DNA of 64,000 nucleotides from positions 22,054 through 86,053 of the forward strand of contig WSUB01000167.1 in the NCBI GenBank assembly GCA_019633425.1. The letters are read 5' to 3'. Position 1 is the first letter of the stretch. Each line of letters opens with the position of its first letter. The notes under the pieces are model-generated. The model saw nothing but the letters and a program-made list of their open reading frames with translations, made no database searches and was not told where the DNA came from. Position numbers and translations under genes: made by a program. The DNA comes from Tulasnella sp. 424 (taxonomy: Eukaryota > Basidiomycota > Agaricomycetes > Cantharellales > Tulasnellaceae). Positions 34,887-47,593 of the stretch are shown here, piece by piece.

Positions 34887-35695
34887 TCACGCATTGGTTG
34901 AATCTTGAAAAGGAGGGCTGGGTTCGCGCTTTCTCTTGAGGGGAGCCTTGCGCTTCGTGGTTTTCTTGACGCCTGATCGACTACCTTTCGGTCGACCGCG
35001 TGGACGACCTGACGCCCTCGAGGTTTCGGGAGGCTGGGATGGCGCTTGGACCTGTGAGGAACCAGCAGACTTCTGAGTATCGTCATGGACCCCCGCCCAA
35101 TCTGAAGGATGGAGGGATAGCATAACCTGCACGGCCGGTTCGGGCCAGTCCTTGGAACCAAAGCTCGATAGATAGTCTTCTTCAAGCGCGTCCATTTCGA
35201 TCCTTTCGCTACACTCGAGCGCCCTCAGTGCGTCCTCTTCAGCTGCCTTAACTATGTCCTTCTCAAACTCAGCTGGACAAACCGTAACGGGAATTAGAGG
35301 CGAAGGATCCCATTGACCAATCAACCCCAATTTGTCTGGGTTAGCAGGATCTTTCGCCGCAAAGATGATACCAACAGGCTGTCTGATAGCTTCCTGGAGA
35401 GTTAGATTGAGGGCTACCGTCCCAGGGAGGAAGCACCCTTGTTCGTTTCTACGAAGGCTCTTGGATATATCGCCAGGCAATGAAGAGACTTCGTGTTCTA
35501 CAGGTGATCGGCCAAGCAACGGTCAGACAAAAGCCGTCTAAGGGGAAAATGCAGGCACAGTCTAAGCGACGAACCTTGAAGCTGTCCGGAAGGCGCCTCT
35601 TCTTCGGGTTGTAAACCGAGAGCCAAGCTTAGGGCTTCGTTCGCAGCTTCGAGCAAGGTTTGAAGATCGTGTGTGCTGAGATCGGTAGACGACAT
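34887..35695 (-). CDS. AT-hook protein of unknown function
   Basis: Two exons, 35695-35575 and 35497-34887, join in phase to give 243 residues. The start MSSTDLSTHDLQTLLEAAN is supported by its conservation in the truncated duplicate at 32689-32799. The middle part has VALNLTLQEAIRQPVGIIFA and an acidic stretch (AEEDALRALECSERIEMDALEED, interrupted here by no known motif). Near the C-terminus, SGRPRGRPKGSR is a clear AT-hook (GRP core in basic surroundings), followed by KKTTKRKAPLKRKREP, a likely nuclear localisation signal. It is therefore probably a nuclear protein binding the minor groove of AT-rich DNA. No other domain was recognised. Confidence 0.75.
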
Positions 35696-35836
35696 GGTGG
35701 AATACTGGTTCGGCTGGAGGAGGAAACCCGTGGATTGCAGCTCGGGCCTCTTTAAGTCATTGGAGACCTGGTCGGGTTTGCCCTGGGCTGAAATATATGG
35801 AGGCGAGAACAAGAGCAACAGTGACCGAGGGCAAAG

Positions 35837-36408
35837 CAATCGTCAAGTTGGACGGAGGATCGTGATCGGTACCTTTCATAGTCGTGTGCGCCCCGGGGGA
35901 CAAAGAATGCTTTCCTGCTCAGTCGCTGGTTGTCATGCCCGCAGGACAAAGAAGGTACAGCAGAGCGAAACGTTAACAGCCTCATGCAAGCCTACCGACC
36001 TAACCATGAGTCTACATTTGCGGGCGTTGATCATCGGTTTCTCCGAACCTGGTTGGGCTCGATTAAGGCAAATGGGCGCGAGACTCGAGTTATAGGAAAT
36101 TGGCGAGACCCTTGGCATTAGGAGAAGCTAATCTACAACTTAAAATGGCTACGATGGACGAGTCCATACTGCTACAAGATCATGCATCAATGAAAAGTTC
36201 GGGAGGGGGAAAACTGGCTGCGGGGGGAGTGCTAGACGGAACGAATGCAAGAGAAGAAACGAAAGCAACGGAAGCAGAACAAAAAAGAATAATGATGCGC
36301 AGATTCGAAATGGGATGAGGGAGACGAAACCAAAGGGATACATTGGGAGTGAACAAGAGCTGGAAGCCCGTGGAAAGGCGTCCATGTCGTAACAGGGGTC
36401 GTGAACTC
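35837..36408. other. Intergenic between the AT-hook gene and the ABC transporter
   Basis: No coding region is supported. It contains the AT-hook gene promoter on the left and the 3' flank of the minus-strand transporter on the right. Confidence 0.4.
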
Positions 36409-39321
36409 TCATGCCTCATCGCTGCTCATACCGCTTCCCGCACCAGCGTTGACGAAAGCGTTGTAAAGGTCGCGGTACCCGCCTCCTTGCAGGTTCATGA
36501 GGTCATCGTGTGTACCGAATTCCTTGACTCTGCCTTCGTCGAAGAACGCGACCTTGTCGGCCCAGCGGACAGTGGACATGCGATGGGTGATGTAAATGAC
36601 GGTCCTCTTGCCTCGAACCTCGGGAGCGAGTAGGCGGCGGAAGACTTCGTTCTGCGCGTGAGCGTCGAGTTGGGAAGAAGCTTCATCCAAGACGAGCAAG
36701 TCGGAGTCGGCCCGCATAAACGAGCGGGACAGGGCTATGCGTTGCCACTGGCCACCAGATAACGCGACCTTGTGTTGTCTGCGGGGGCGGCCGAGAAGGG
36801 GTGCTTGCTGTGAGTCGCGGCTTCGGTATCCGCGGCCTCCGATGCCCCCACCGCCACCGAAACCACCGGCCTCCAATCTCGTGTTCATGCCGTCATGAAG
36901 GGACTGAACAAAGTCCCAAGCTCCTCCATTTCGCAACGCGTCTTCAACCTCCTGGTCATCATCCATCTTGTCCACATCGCCGATGCCCGCGTTTTCCTTG
37001 ACGGGTGCGTTGGTGAGCTTGCTAAAGTTCTGGAAGACCGCGGTCGAATGCTTGTGCAGCTCGGCAGGCGAGTAAGATTCGGCCGGGTGACCGTTGATGA
37101 GAAGTTTCGAGTTGGACCTGGAGTGATCGTAGTCGAAAAGGCGCAGTAGCAAGTGCATGAGAGTGGATTTTCCACCGCCGTTTTTGCCGACGACGGCAAT
37201 GACTTCACCGGCTTCCACTTTGAGATTCAATCCACGGATGACGGGCTCGCTTTCTCCTGGGTACGTGAACCACAGATTCTGTGCCTCGATCTTCATACCC
37301 CGTCGCCTGTTGTCAGGGTTCAGCGCCACCGTGTACGCAATGCGTTCCTCGGGAGCGGGCTCCATGCTCGGCTGGAGGGTAAGCGCAGCGTGGAAGGCGC
37401 CCATAAGGAAGATGGATTGATAGGTGAGTTGGAAGGTACGACCGAGGGTTTGGACGGAACCGATGATGGTCTGGATGCTTGTGCGGTAGAGAGTGGCGTT
37501 GCCGAGTGAGGTGGCGGAGATTTGAAGAATAATAGGGATCTAAATAATGAGAAAATTAGTAAACGATCAGAGACGCGGGGTCAACGTGAACGTACCGCCT
37601 GAAGAGTGAGCATCAGTTCACGCATGCTATCACGAGCAAATTCGATTGCAACGGGAGTCTCCACAATGCCAAAAATAGTGCGCGGCCCCAGGCGAGGTCG
37701 ACGTGCCGAGTTGTAGGGACCGTGGTTGTTTTGGTTGCGCTCCGCGTTCAGGAGGAACTGACGGGTGTCGACCCAAGTCTTGAGGATCCACTTCCCGAGA
37801 CCAAAGAGCATAATCTGAAAACATGACATCAGTCTGCGTTTCTTTCGAAAGTGAAAGCCAGGCAACTCACCTCCGACTTGAAGCTTTCGTCGTAGGCTAA
37901 TCTTCGCATCCGCTCATGTCGTTCGGCAGTGTCTGCTTCCTCCGCGCTGTACAGCGTGTGCGGCCAGTGCGAGTTCTCGTCGTCAAATTCACCGTCGAAG
38001 CATGTCTTTGCCCAAAGCCAATTCAAGCCTGAAAGGACACTCGGGGCGAGTGCCAACCCAATCAAGCCGATCTGTTGAGGTGTCCAGCTCCCTTGGCTCT
38101 CCTTGAATAGCAGTGTGTAAAGGACGAACGACTGGCCGATGATTTCCGTTCCCAGAGTAGTCAAAGATCGAACGAGGTCGAAGGGTGACAACAATCCGAA
38201 GGCCCCACCCATCCCGTTGAATGACCGAGCGAACTGATCCGACTCCTGCAGTAGGTCTTGGATGGTTGGATTCTGGAGAGATGGGATATCAAGGCGCAGC
38301 CTTGTCTCCATCTGAACATATTCGACCTGAAAGCGAATCGTCTGCTGGACTATGCGTTCATTTGCCGAGCTGGAATAGATGCATGATGTGATATCAGTGG
38401 GAGTCTCCGATAGAGTGGTGATAATAATACTTACGCGTAATGTTCGAAGACAGCCTCCACTAGCATCCGACCAACTTCCAAAGCAAGTAACCATGCTAAG
38501 CGAGATGAGACAACTTGATCTTTGACTGCCGAATGGACCTAGAGTGGTAAAAAGGATGAGCAAAATCCACAGTTGTGTATTTGATTCCGGGCACTCACCT
38601 GATCCAGGAGGAGGCTTTGAGAGAAACTCCGTACTGCCGGGAATAACCCTCGAACGAAGTTCAAAAGGAGGAACAAGACAATTCGTACGGGGTGGATGTT
38701 GGTCCAGAGCATGGTGAATAAAGCAAAGGTGGACTGGCGCAATATCGTGATGGCGAGACCGACGTTCCGGAACGTCAAAGGCCTGTAGGCGCCAGGGGGG
38801 ATATACCGATGATGATGGGCGTCGGGGGGGTCTGGACTGGAAGAGGGGCGGATGGGAGTCGGGGGGTGGTCTAGACTCTGAGAGTCGGTCGATGGGAGTC
38901 GAGCCAGCTTCCAGAGCGTGTAGGCCGACGGGGAAGGATCACGTGATTCAGGAGGTCGGGGGAAAGGTGGGAATGGGGTACCTCCCGGAGCCTCCTTCAC
39001 TACTGGACGCTGTCGCAGCTGAGCATGGGTAGGAACTGGATGAGCGACAAAGATGGGCGGCGAGAGCGTGGGAGCAGAGATGGCGGGAATTTGGGAAGTC
39101 GAAGTGGAAGGGATTGGTTGTGGGGAAGGAGAGTGCGAAGGAGGGGTTTGACGCCTTAGACGCTCGTTGTCGCTGTCGGTGCCACTTGAATCCCTGGCAT
39201 TGCCAGTGATTCTGAGACGAATGGGCATATTAGATGAGGGAAGTTGTTGAGGAAGAGTCTTGAGAGGACATTCGTCGGGCGGGGGTGTTATGAGCCCGGT
39301 CCTGGCCATGACATGCAGCAT
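36409..39321 (-). CDS. ABC transporter, half-size, with long N-terminal extension
   Basis: Five exons join in phase: 39321-38599, 38538-38435, 38369-37871, 37814-37596 and 37539-36409, giving about 891 residues. The first 180 or so residues are Ser/Pro-rich. A membrane part follows (FALFTMLWTNIHPVRIVLFL, GLIGLALAPSVLSGLNWLWA and others). The C-terminal ATPase domain has Walker A VVGKNGGGKST, a Q-loop-like AVFQNFSK, signature LSGGQWQRIALSR, Walker B LLVLDEASSQLD and switch His in YITHRM. A Gly-rich insert (GGFGGGGGIGGRGYRSRDS) lies between Q-loop and signature. One TMD plus one NBD means a half-transporter needing a partner or homodimer. Substrate cannot be inferred. The start at 39321 is the first ATG of the frame; a start at the internal MPIRLRITG is possible. 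Confidence 0.85.
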
Positions 39322-40216
39322 CGAGGGAGGGGGGAGCGGGGGGTGGACTGGTTGAGAGTGACGACGTTTTGTGGCTGACTAGATGAATGGCGACGTGTTG
39401 GAACGGTGTCGGTGGATAGTAGTTCCCAAAGGTGGAAAGAGGATGGGTCTGTTTTGGTCAGAGTCCCTTCCGCAGAGATCTTCCGTCCGAAAGTTGGTTG
39501 ATAGGATGAGGTGAGTGAGGCAGGGGAAGATTGATCGAGGGCGGCGAAGGGAAGAGGAGGCGCGAACATGATGGAAAGAGCGTTGGGATTTATGTGTGGG
39601 TGGGTGTGCAGGATACCGGGGGTTCAGTGAATTTTTACTTGGTTTGTCTGCGAGATCCAAAGAGGAGGGTCGGACCCAGCGTATCCCGACTGCCCCCACC
39701 GAATGACACACTCACGCTAGTGCAAGGAACCCACCCTAAACCACTTGACTAACAAAAAAGACGTCGGCCAGAGTAAAGACCCGGATTTTCCTTAAAAGGC
39801 ATATGCGCACCCACCTGGCGTCCTCTGTCCTATTGGGGCGGCACTGCCGCGCGTAAAAAGCGGATTTGTTCGTCACTGCCTCCCACCCTCATTGGAGCGC
39901 TTCCACACAGCAGCCGCATGCTACCCGCCAGCGAACATGCTGTCGACATCGTGCTAGCATGCATGCTCGTCGGTGCTGAGGTCTTTATTTTACTGCTGGT
40001 GAGCACTGGAAGGGAAAGGAGGATGGTGGAAGGGTGGGGGGGGAAAACAAAAAGGACAACGGGTTGACCATCAAACGGGGACCTCGGTCACCGTGACCGA
40101 ATAAACCCGGACACCGTTACCGGCGCACCCCGCCCGATTTTCCTGATCCAAGTCATCCCCGAATAATAATTTCCCATTAAAAAATTCCAACTGACCCCCT
40201 TTTGTCACAAGAAAAC
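39322..40216. promoter_or_regulatory. Divergent promoter region between ABC transporter and GTP cyclohydrolase I
   Basis: Both genes are transcribed outward from this stretch of about 0.9 kb. No gene is supported. A minus-strand open frame up to 39569 could be 5' UTR or an extra upstream exon of the transporter, but I found no splice pair that joins it convincingly. Confidence 0.45.
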
Positions 40217-42839
40217 ATGAACTCCTCTCCACCACCACAACGACCGGCGTACGACTCCACCGACGAATCCGACGTCGAGCAGACCCCACCGGCTAATGCT
40301 GCCGACGTTTCCGACGAAGAAATCGCCCGCTCCGTTTCCAATCTCGTTATTCAACGCGGAGACGACGGCGACGGTCGTGGCCGTTCGCGAGAAGGCTATG
40401 GCTTCCGTCCTGTCCTATCTCCCGGAGCAGCTACTCCAACAGGAAGTTCCACCCTTGCAAGTGGCAACGGCGATGATGAGGTTCGAAGTCCGAGCATCAT
40501 TCCAGACGTCAATGGTCTCGGTTGGCCAGGTAAGGCTTCGTTCCGTTCCCCTGCCTTCTAATCGCGATCCACGGACGCTCGAAGTGGGGCTTTTGTCGAT
40601 TCGGAGCTGTCGATCCGTGCATACAGCTGCAGCTCAAAAACACCTATCCGCTCGAACACCCTGGAATCGACGAGACAGGAGAGCACCGTCGGCAACGGCC
40701 GTCGATCTTTCCCTCCCACCTTGCTTCGTATATTGCATTCCCCCCTCTCGTCTCATTCGACCCTGCCTCTTGCTCGTTGAACTAATTTCCATTTCTCTCA
40801 CAACTCTAGCGAAATTAACCCTCTCGCGACTTAATGAGCCAGCGGCCGAACGCAAAGCACGAGAGCAGAAGCTCGCAGCGGCTGTTCGAGTTATTCTAGA
40901 AGGGATTGGCGAAGACCCCACTAGAGAAGGTTTGCTCAAGACCCCAGAACGTTTTGCTCAGGCGTTGCTTTGGATGACCAAAGGTTACGAGGAGCGACTT
41001 TCAGGTGCGTTTTTTTGCATCGCTTTCACTTCGATCGCCCCCAAACCAGCAGGTGAATTCTGACTTGGACTTGCCTTCCCCTTTCCACTTGGTTTTCACT
41101 GCCCCCGAACGGGAAATTCCCGACCTCCCTGCAACGCAAACACTCTGTGAATCCACGTTGAATCCGCGTGTGACTCACGGAATGTACGCACCGTGGCCCA
41201 ACACGCCCATGACGACAATCTCCCGACGCGGATCTTCCCTTGCCGAAACTTGAAATTTGAAATTCACGCCCCGACTCCACTAAACGCGGCTAACTCTAAA
41301 CGCCACACTGCCTTTTCCTTCTTCGATCGACGGGCCACACAACGGTCGAATACGCGAAATAAAAAAACTCCACTGCATGCGGATCGTTGGGGCGTTTGGC
41401 TTCGTTTCTTTCCCATCTCCCTGAAACGCGGCTTTTTCTCCAACCCGGATCCACACCTCCGTCTGGGGAATGCTTTGAAAATAACACGGGAACCTCCACG
41501 GAATTCCCTTATTCAGACGTCATCAATGACGCCGTCTTTGCCGAGGACAACGACGAGATGGTCATCGTACGCGACATTGACGTGTTTAGTCTCTGTGAGC
41601 ACCATCTGGTGCCGTTTACTGGCAAGGTTAGTCTTTTCGAATTTCGCCCAACGTACTTTTATTTTGACTTTCTACCTTTCTTTTTCTCGTAAAATGCTCC
41701 AATTCGGCGCTGTTGGGCGATACCGGACGCATGCTCATCATTCCACGCTCCCCTATACATACAATTCGGCGTCACATCAACCGGTTGCACCCAACTCCTT
41801 GACCACCCTGCAAACGGCCGAAACAACGTTAGATTTCGATCGGTTACATCCCCAAAGGTCTCGTTCTCGGCCTATCGAAACTCGCACGGATCGCAGAAAC
41901 CTTCAGTCGTCGTTTACAAGTCCAAGAGCGGCTCACACGGCAAGTGGCCATCGCCGTTGAGGAGGCCATCCGGCCCAGGGGTGTTGCAGTCGTTATGGAA
42001 GCTACGTGAGTTCTCTCTCGATTGCTTTTGCCTTGTTCAATTTCCGTTCTTTCCGGCTTTTCTCTGGGTCCTCTTTCCGCTTTTCGCTCTCTCCTCCGTG
42101 CGATTCACTCGCTCAAGATGGGACGTTCGCGAACAAGCGCGCTCGGTTTGGCCCAAGTTGGCAAGAGACGGCGACTTGACCCCTTCGGGCCCGAGGTCTC
42201 GCAGTCCCGAAACACGACGGACCCCACGCACGCACCCCCTCGTGCTTTTGTGGCTGCAACTTCCTCAGATCGAGCCCACGTTTACGGTGGCTGTGGTGAT
42301 CCTTGCTCTCAGTCTTTTCCTCGGCACGAGACCCGACCGACCTCGCTTTGCTCGGAGGTTAACTAGGCAGGCGACGATCAGCGTTCCTGCTTTAGGAACA
42401 GAGGACCTACTACTCTACTCCGACGCCGTGTGACCGCATGCTTTGCAATAACTATTCTCGTCGACAAATGGGCGGGAGGCTTTCTGCATCTTACTTTCTT
42501 CTTTCTGCGCGGACGATCGGCTGTTGTCAGGTTTACGTCCCTCCCAGAGAACCCTCCCAGAGAACCCGCATCGTGACATTCCCTCGCACTCGCTCTTCTA
42601 ATTCCCCCGAAATGATTTTTTATTACATCCTTTTTCGAGCAAAAGCTAACCTATTTCCTTTTGTTTTTTCTAACCCTTCGCTAAGCCATCTGTGTATGGC
42701 GATGCGGGGCGTTCAAAAGCCAGGCGCCACCACCGTCACGTCGACCATGCGGGGCGTATTCCGGGACAGAGCCAAGACCCGAGAAGAGTTCTTGACGTTG
42801 ATTCGGAGCCCAAGCGGCATCGGGCGGCATGGCTTTTGA
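40217..42839 (+). CDS. GTP cyclohydrolase I
   Basis: Exons 40217-40529, 40810-41004, 41517-41626, 41833-42005 and 42686-42839 join in phase to give 314 residues. It converts GTP to dihydroneopterin triphosphate, the first step of folate/pterin synthesis. Visible motifs: [36 protein letters not shown] (zinc-binding Cys, His), [20 protein letters not shown], and [20 protein letters not shown] with the second zinc Cys and the catalytic region, then STMRGVFRD and [11 protein letters not shown]. The first 105 or so residues are a low-complexity acidic/Ser-rich extension. The protein ends with an extra PSGIGRHGF past the usual C-terminus. Its four introns (280, 512, 206 and 680 nt) are far longer than any other introns in the window. 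Confidence 0.95.
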
Positions 42840-45530
42840 GGAATGCGGCGTTGCGTTCCGCAGGAGCACACTCGTTTAGTCGACGCAGCCGCAGCACATT
42901 CGTTTCGCTTGCATTGAAGAGCATCTCAACATGGTAAAAAGCAAGAAAATCTGGTTATTAAATGGGAAATAATGGGTTACATTTTCAACAATTTCATTTT
43001 TCTCTCTGGTTGCATTTCAACATCATCCATCTTCTCGTACCTCAACATGTGGTTCCAACACCCTGTAATTTGATTATCTGTACTTGGCTCTGCACTTGTT
43101 TCATGTACCCGTCTCAAATCAATGGCTTCAACGCCAAGCCCTCCGAATAGTAGTTAGTAATGGAATTAAATAAAAAGAATTCGATGAATAGATGTCACAG
43201 AGATGGACTGGGTGGCATGGGGTCCTATGACGTTGACCGGAGAATATTCCATCGGATACCAATACAGCAAGCTAATTTCGAACGAGTGCAAATGAAAAGA
43301 AAAGGATGAGAGACGAGAACATGGTAACACGGGAGAAGAAGGAAGGGAGATATGGGCGGAATTCGAAGAAAGGGAGTAGGAGAGAGTTGCTTCTGTAGGT
43401 TAGACTTGATAAGCTCCGAATGATGCCAGTATCTCCTCCTCGCATCATCATCGTCCGTGCAAGTCAAAAATAAGAACGGGTTTCAGACTCAGAGCGTGAT
43501 ATAGATAATGCCACAGTGCACTCTAAACCCGGGTCCAGTCAGCGTCGAGCGATTGCCGATTGGCGCCCATCTCCTTAGCCGTAAAACAATCAGCCCAATG
43601 TTCCCACCCAAAAGCGAGAAGAAAGGCGCCCGCTCCGATTCAGATAAAGCGCCGCAATCAATTTCCTTTTCCGTCCATAATCCCCCATTCCCCGTCACTT
43701 ATCACCTTCTGCGCTGCTGTTGCACGCCTTTGCAGCTCACTTCAATTGCCCGGCAGAATCGATTATCTTTCCACCCAACCACCGTCCCCCCCTTCTTGTC
43801 CCCCTTCCCTTTTGCCATGCCATGCCATGCAGCCCCCGGCTTCAACTCATCTTCCATCCTAGTCCGTTTGCATTTTAGACGACGTTGGCGAGCCTTAATC
43901 AGGTTTAAGGCAAAAATCGCCAGGGGGGGTGCATTGATTGTGATGATCGGGCTTCGTCGGTCGACCATCGTCCAAAGGCCCTACCTCGATGGACGTTCTG
44001 TGAAGGTCGATTGATGGACATCGGAACGTACGTTAGCATGAGTTTTCGATTTCCGACAGCGGTAGCTTTTCCTTTCTATCTCGACGGTCTCGGCAGACAG
44101 AAAAGAATTCGACGACGCCATTTCGGCTTATCTCGCTTCTACGGTATACGGGGGCACACCCATTAGAACCGCTCGTGCACCTCGATGGTAAAGTGTAAAG
44201 GATAGGGCTCAGATTGGGACTAATGAATATCCACTTTAGAGTCGTCTCGCTAGGAGGTTGAAAAGTCAGCCGCTCCTTGTTTCAAGCGGAGTGTCGTGGA
44301 TTTTCGTATTACGCGAAGTAGAAGTACTTCTCATCGAAATATCCGAAATGTCGCAACCCTTTTACTCAAATTACGACGCTCCGACAACGTACCATGCGAT
44401 ACGTGATTGGATAGCTAGAGGCAGTGAACGAACGACGTGCGCGGGTTGGGACGAATGTACTGAAACGAGTAGCGGGAATTTTTATTTCCTATTCAGGTAA
44501 ATCTCACCTAGGACATGAACGGTGCACGGGCTTTCACCGCCCCTTGATAACACCAACAATAAAAAAAAAGAATTCGCTCCACAGCCCACGCGGTCAACAC
44601 AGACGGTGTTCTGCTTATCCCGAAGCGAACCTCCCAATAGTGGAAAAGCGGGAAATGGAGTAAGGCCCTGTCGCTTCGCATGAGCCGCGACAATAAGACG
44701 TACTCGCCATTCCCTTGTAGGGCCTGACCTACACGAGACCGCCGGTCAACTGAGAAGCCAACACAGTTGGATATTTCAAATTCTTTGGAGGGCCAATACC
44801 TATTCAAATGATTTCCGGGGTGGGATCACACTGAGCCGACCAGTCGATGCCACAGACCAAGCCGACAGTGTAAAACCCCCCCGACCTTGCCGGAGAATCC
44901 GTCAACTTGGGAAGGCGGTGACTTGGCCCCCGTGGAAGTCCACTCTCCGAAATAAGCTCACGGGAGGTGGGATTTCAGTTTCAGATGTGTTCTCTGAGAA
45001 GGGGCACAAGGGACGAAGCGACTCGATCGGAAAAGCCATCCGGCCGAAAAGGGTTTACCGTCGACTTCCCAGTGCCCGCTCCCCGGTACATCGAGCCGCC
45101 TATCTCGAAGAGCCGCTTCCCCTGCCCGATTCTAGTGGCTTAAAATGAAGGCAGGCACCCCTGGCCTAAGGCCTGATGATGATCTCAGACAAAGGCTCAA
45201 TGCAACGCGCACGCAACGTCGAGTTCTCCTATACGTATAAATTCACCTGGCGAGATCCCGGGGTGACGAGCTAACGGCGCATTCATTCTGTGGCATGTGG
45301 CACAGTACGGTGATGTCCTCTTTCACTAGAAAAGCGGACCGAGCCCGAAACCATAAACCGTCTGTATTTGAATATTAGCGCAACACGTTGATGATGGCTA
45401 GCAGGACCGTGCGCTGTAAATCGGAAACTAAAATAAGCCGCTGGTCATAGAAGCTTGCCAGCCCGAAATGGGAAACAAGCTTCACAACGGCATGCCATAC
45501 CCGTGCTTTTGTCAGCACCCTCGTTATCCA
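42840..45530. other. About 2.7 kb without a recognisable gene
   Basis: I examined both strands and found no domain, conserved frame or convincing exon chain. The longest open frames (43508-44014 plus, 43702-43968 minus, 44918-45148 plus) show no family signature. No tRNA B-box, terminal inverted repeat or long direct repeat was visible. It may hold non-coding RNA or old, unrecognisable transposon debris. Confidence 0.45.
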
Positions 45531-47451
45531 TCAGAACTCCCCATCTTCCTCGTCCCCATCTTCCTCCATCATGACCGGAGGGAACCAGTCGAACTCGACA
45601 TCATCGTCCGGGTCTTCATCTGCCCAAGCGTCCTCCTCGTCACCTTGTCCAGGTGCTGCTAAAACTGACACCAGCCGGCCTTTTGTGATCTTCTCCTCTG
45701 GTGGCTCGACAGTGTCAACGTCAACCTCTTCTTCTTCCACCCGCTGCCGTCTTCGTTGTTCTTCCTCTTCGTCGGGCTACAAGCAAGATATTAGGCGCTG
45801 TATAACGTACGCGCTGAAGGTGGTGGTTTGACATACGATATCGAACTCGTCCTCCCGCTCCTCATATTCGATATTTTCATCCAACTCCTCGAACCCGGGT
45901 GCGAAAGCGCTATAATTCTCCGTAACATGTCTCCCCCAAAGATGGATCAGCCCAGACTGTGCTAGACTGGCAATATGTGGTTTGATGGGATGCCACTGAA
46001 TGTCTCAGGCCCGTCGTCAGTCGGGTTCATGCCTTCACACCGTGCGCCCATGGACGTACGTGTAAATCCGTCAACGGCTCCTTCGGGCCTTCTAGAATCT
46101 TTTCCAAATCCCCCGTCGTCCGATCCCAAATGTACAATCCGTGAGATGCGATGTTCCCAGACCCTAGTTCATTAAACCCCAACCGGCTGGTGTCAGCTAA
46201 GGTTCTCATTGACCTAGCCCAGCAAAGGAAAAGGCCAGACCTGCGAGGACGTATTCTCCATCTCCGCTGAATGATACGCCCATCCATGGACTCCGTTGGA
46301 TGGGGTCCTGGAGTTTGTGTAACAGCGTCAGAGTGGGCTTGTCTTCCGAATCCGGGTCGATGGAGTATGCTCGGACGATGCGTTCTGTCGAGTTCAGAAC
46401 GAGATAACTATATTGGAGTTAGCATCTTTTGTTACACCGAGGAGTGAACAACTCAGCCGTACTTCCCGGCACGATCGAACTCCATGTGCTTGATGCTGTA
46501 ATTATTAATGAGCTTTTCTCGACTAATGAGCTGGAGAATACATGCGTTCCCCAATCAATTTCCGAGCTTCTCTCAGGGTGCAGGTGGCGCACCTCTTTAG
46601 TGCGGGTGTGGAATATCAGCAAAGCGCCGGAACTTGTACCCAGCCAGACCGTCTTGCCGTCCGCGCTAAAACGTGCCACAGTGATCGTGCCCCTGGGGGG
46701 AGGGGGGAACAGAGATTAGTACCAGGACACGGTATGCGACAATGATTTCTGATAACGAACTTGACGGACGCCTTGGACTCGCCATCGTGATTCGTCCCAT
46801 TCGCGATCGGCGCATCGGATAGCTCGACACGACCATTTCGTTTCTTGCGCAAGTCGCATATAAAGCACTGCTGAGTTGCAAGAGTTACGAGGATGATCTT
46901 GCTGCTCGAAGGGCCAGATCCAGGTCAACGAAACTTTCCGAAGAAAGGGTTTCCCTTGCCACCCACCTGTTTCTCGGATGGAATGACGCCCCCACTAACG
47001 GTGTATCGAACCGGATAGTTTGCGTCCGTTCTCCCAGCTTCAAGTCCCATATAATACAGTTCCAGTCCTTTGAGGCGGTTAGGATGTATTTGGAGTTCCT
47101 TGACCAGCTGGGGAGGTCCAGCGATCAGCGAGCAATTCAACGGCGCGAACGTCTCGTCCATAGGACACACCTAACGCTGACGATACCCTTTACATGTCCT
47201 TCCATAGAGCGTATGATGCCCTTGGTCTCGGTGTCCCATACGGAGATGAAGCCATCGTATCGTCCCGCTGCAATGAATCGACCGGTCGGGCTGTAACGCA
47301 GGCAGAGTGCTGCGTCTTCGAGCGTCGCTACGACATTCTCAGGAAAGTTTTGGCCGAAAGGATCTGCGGACAAGTTTCAAAGTGTTCGTCAGCAAGAGTG
47401 TTTTCCTCTTGGAGAGCCAGTGAAACTTGTACTTAGGAGCTCGACGTTCAT
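45531..47451 (-). CDS. swd1: COMPASS/Set1 complex WD40 subunit Swd1 (RbBP5 homologue)
   Basis: At least eight exons. Start ATG at 47451 (MNVELL-NPFGQNFPENV, split by an intron) is the typical Swd1/RbBP5 opening. WD-repeat blocks in order: ALCLRYSPTGRFIAAGRYDG with FISVWDTETKG; SRNSKYILTASKDWNCIIWD; SKIILVTLATQQCF; GTITVARFSADGKTVWLGTS; NYLVLNSTERIVRAYS; SPWMGVSFSGDGEYVLA; ASHGLYIWDRTTGDLEKILEG. The C-terminus is strongly acidic (EEEEVDVDTVEPPEEK, then DEEDAWADEDPDDDVEFDWF). The last residues give stop at 45531. It is a scaffold of the histone H3-Lys4 methyltransferase complex in the nucleus. Exons 1-3 are 47451-47433, 47363-47171 and 47107-46967; later boundaries are less certain. Confidence 0.92.
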
Positions 47452-47593
47452 CTGGGCAGAGAAGGCATGGTGGTTCGAACTAGAATGTCCCAAGTGACGA
47501 CAGGTCACGCGTGGTTTGTCACACGTCTCTGAGTCCCCACCACCACCGCCAGAAGTTACTCCATTGAACGCGCTTACAGTTCATACCTGAATA
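47452..47593. promoter_or_regulatory. Compact bidirectional promoter, swd1/atg10
   Basis: Only 142 nt separate the ATGs of the divergent swd1 and atg10 genes, so their promoters and 5' UTRs must overlap. It contains a CCACCACCACCGCC run and no obvious TATA box. Confidence 0.6.

Larger units (their letters stand above)
32936..35836. repeat. Tandem segmental duplication, right unit (complete)
   Basis: The complete unit carries intact RhoGDI (33113-34157), a spacer and the intact AT-hook gene (34887-35695). It ends at the flank gagggcaaagcaatcg near 35836, the sequence that meets the unit start in the left copy's junction at 32935. Confidence 0.72.

Noticed and set aside
41193..41960. 255-residue open frame spanning introns and exons of GTP cyclohydrolase I
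   Set aside because: It crosses the correct exon 3 in the wrong frame and has low-complexity composition; no recognisable domain.
42840..45530. LTR retrotransposon or DNA transposon in the gene-poor stretch
   Set aside because: No long direct repeats, terminal inverted repeats, or reverse transcriptase or transposase motifs could be seen.
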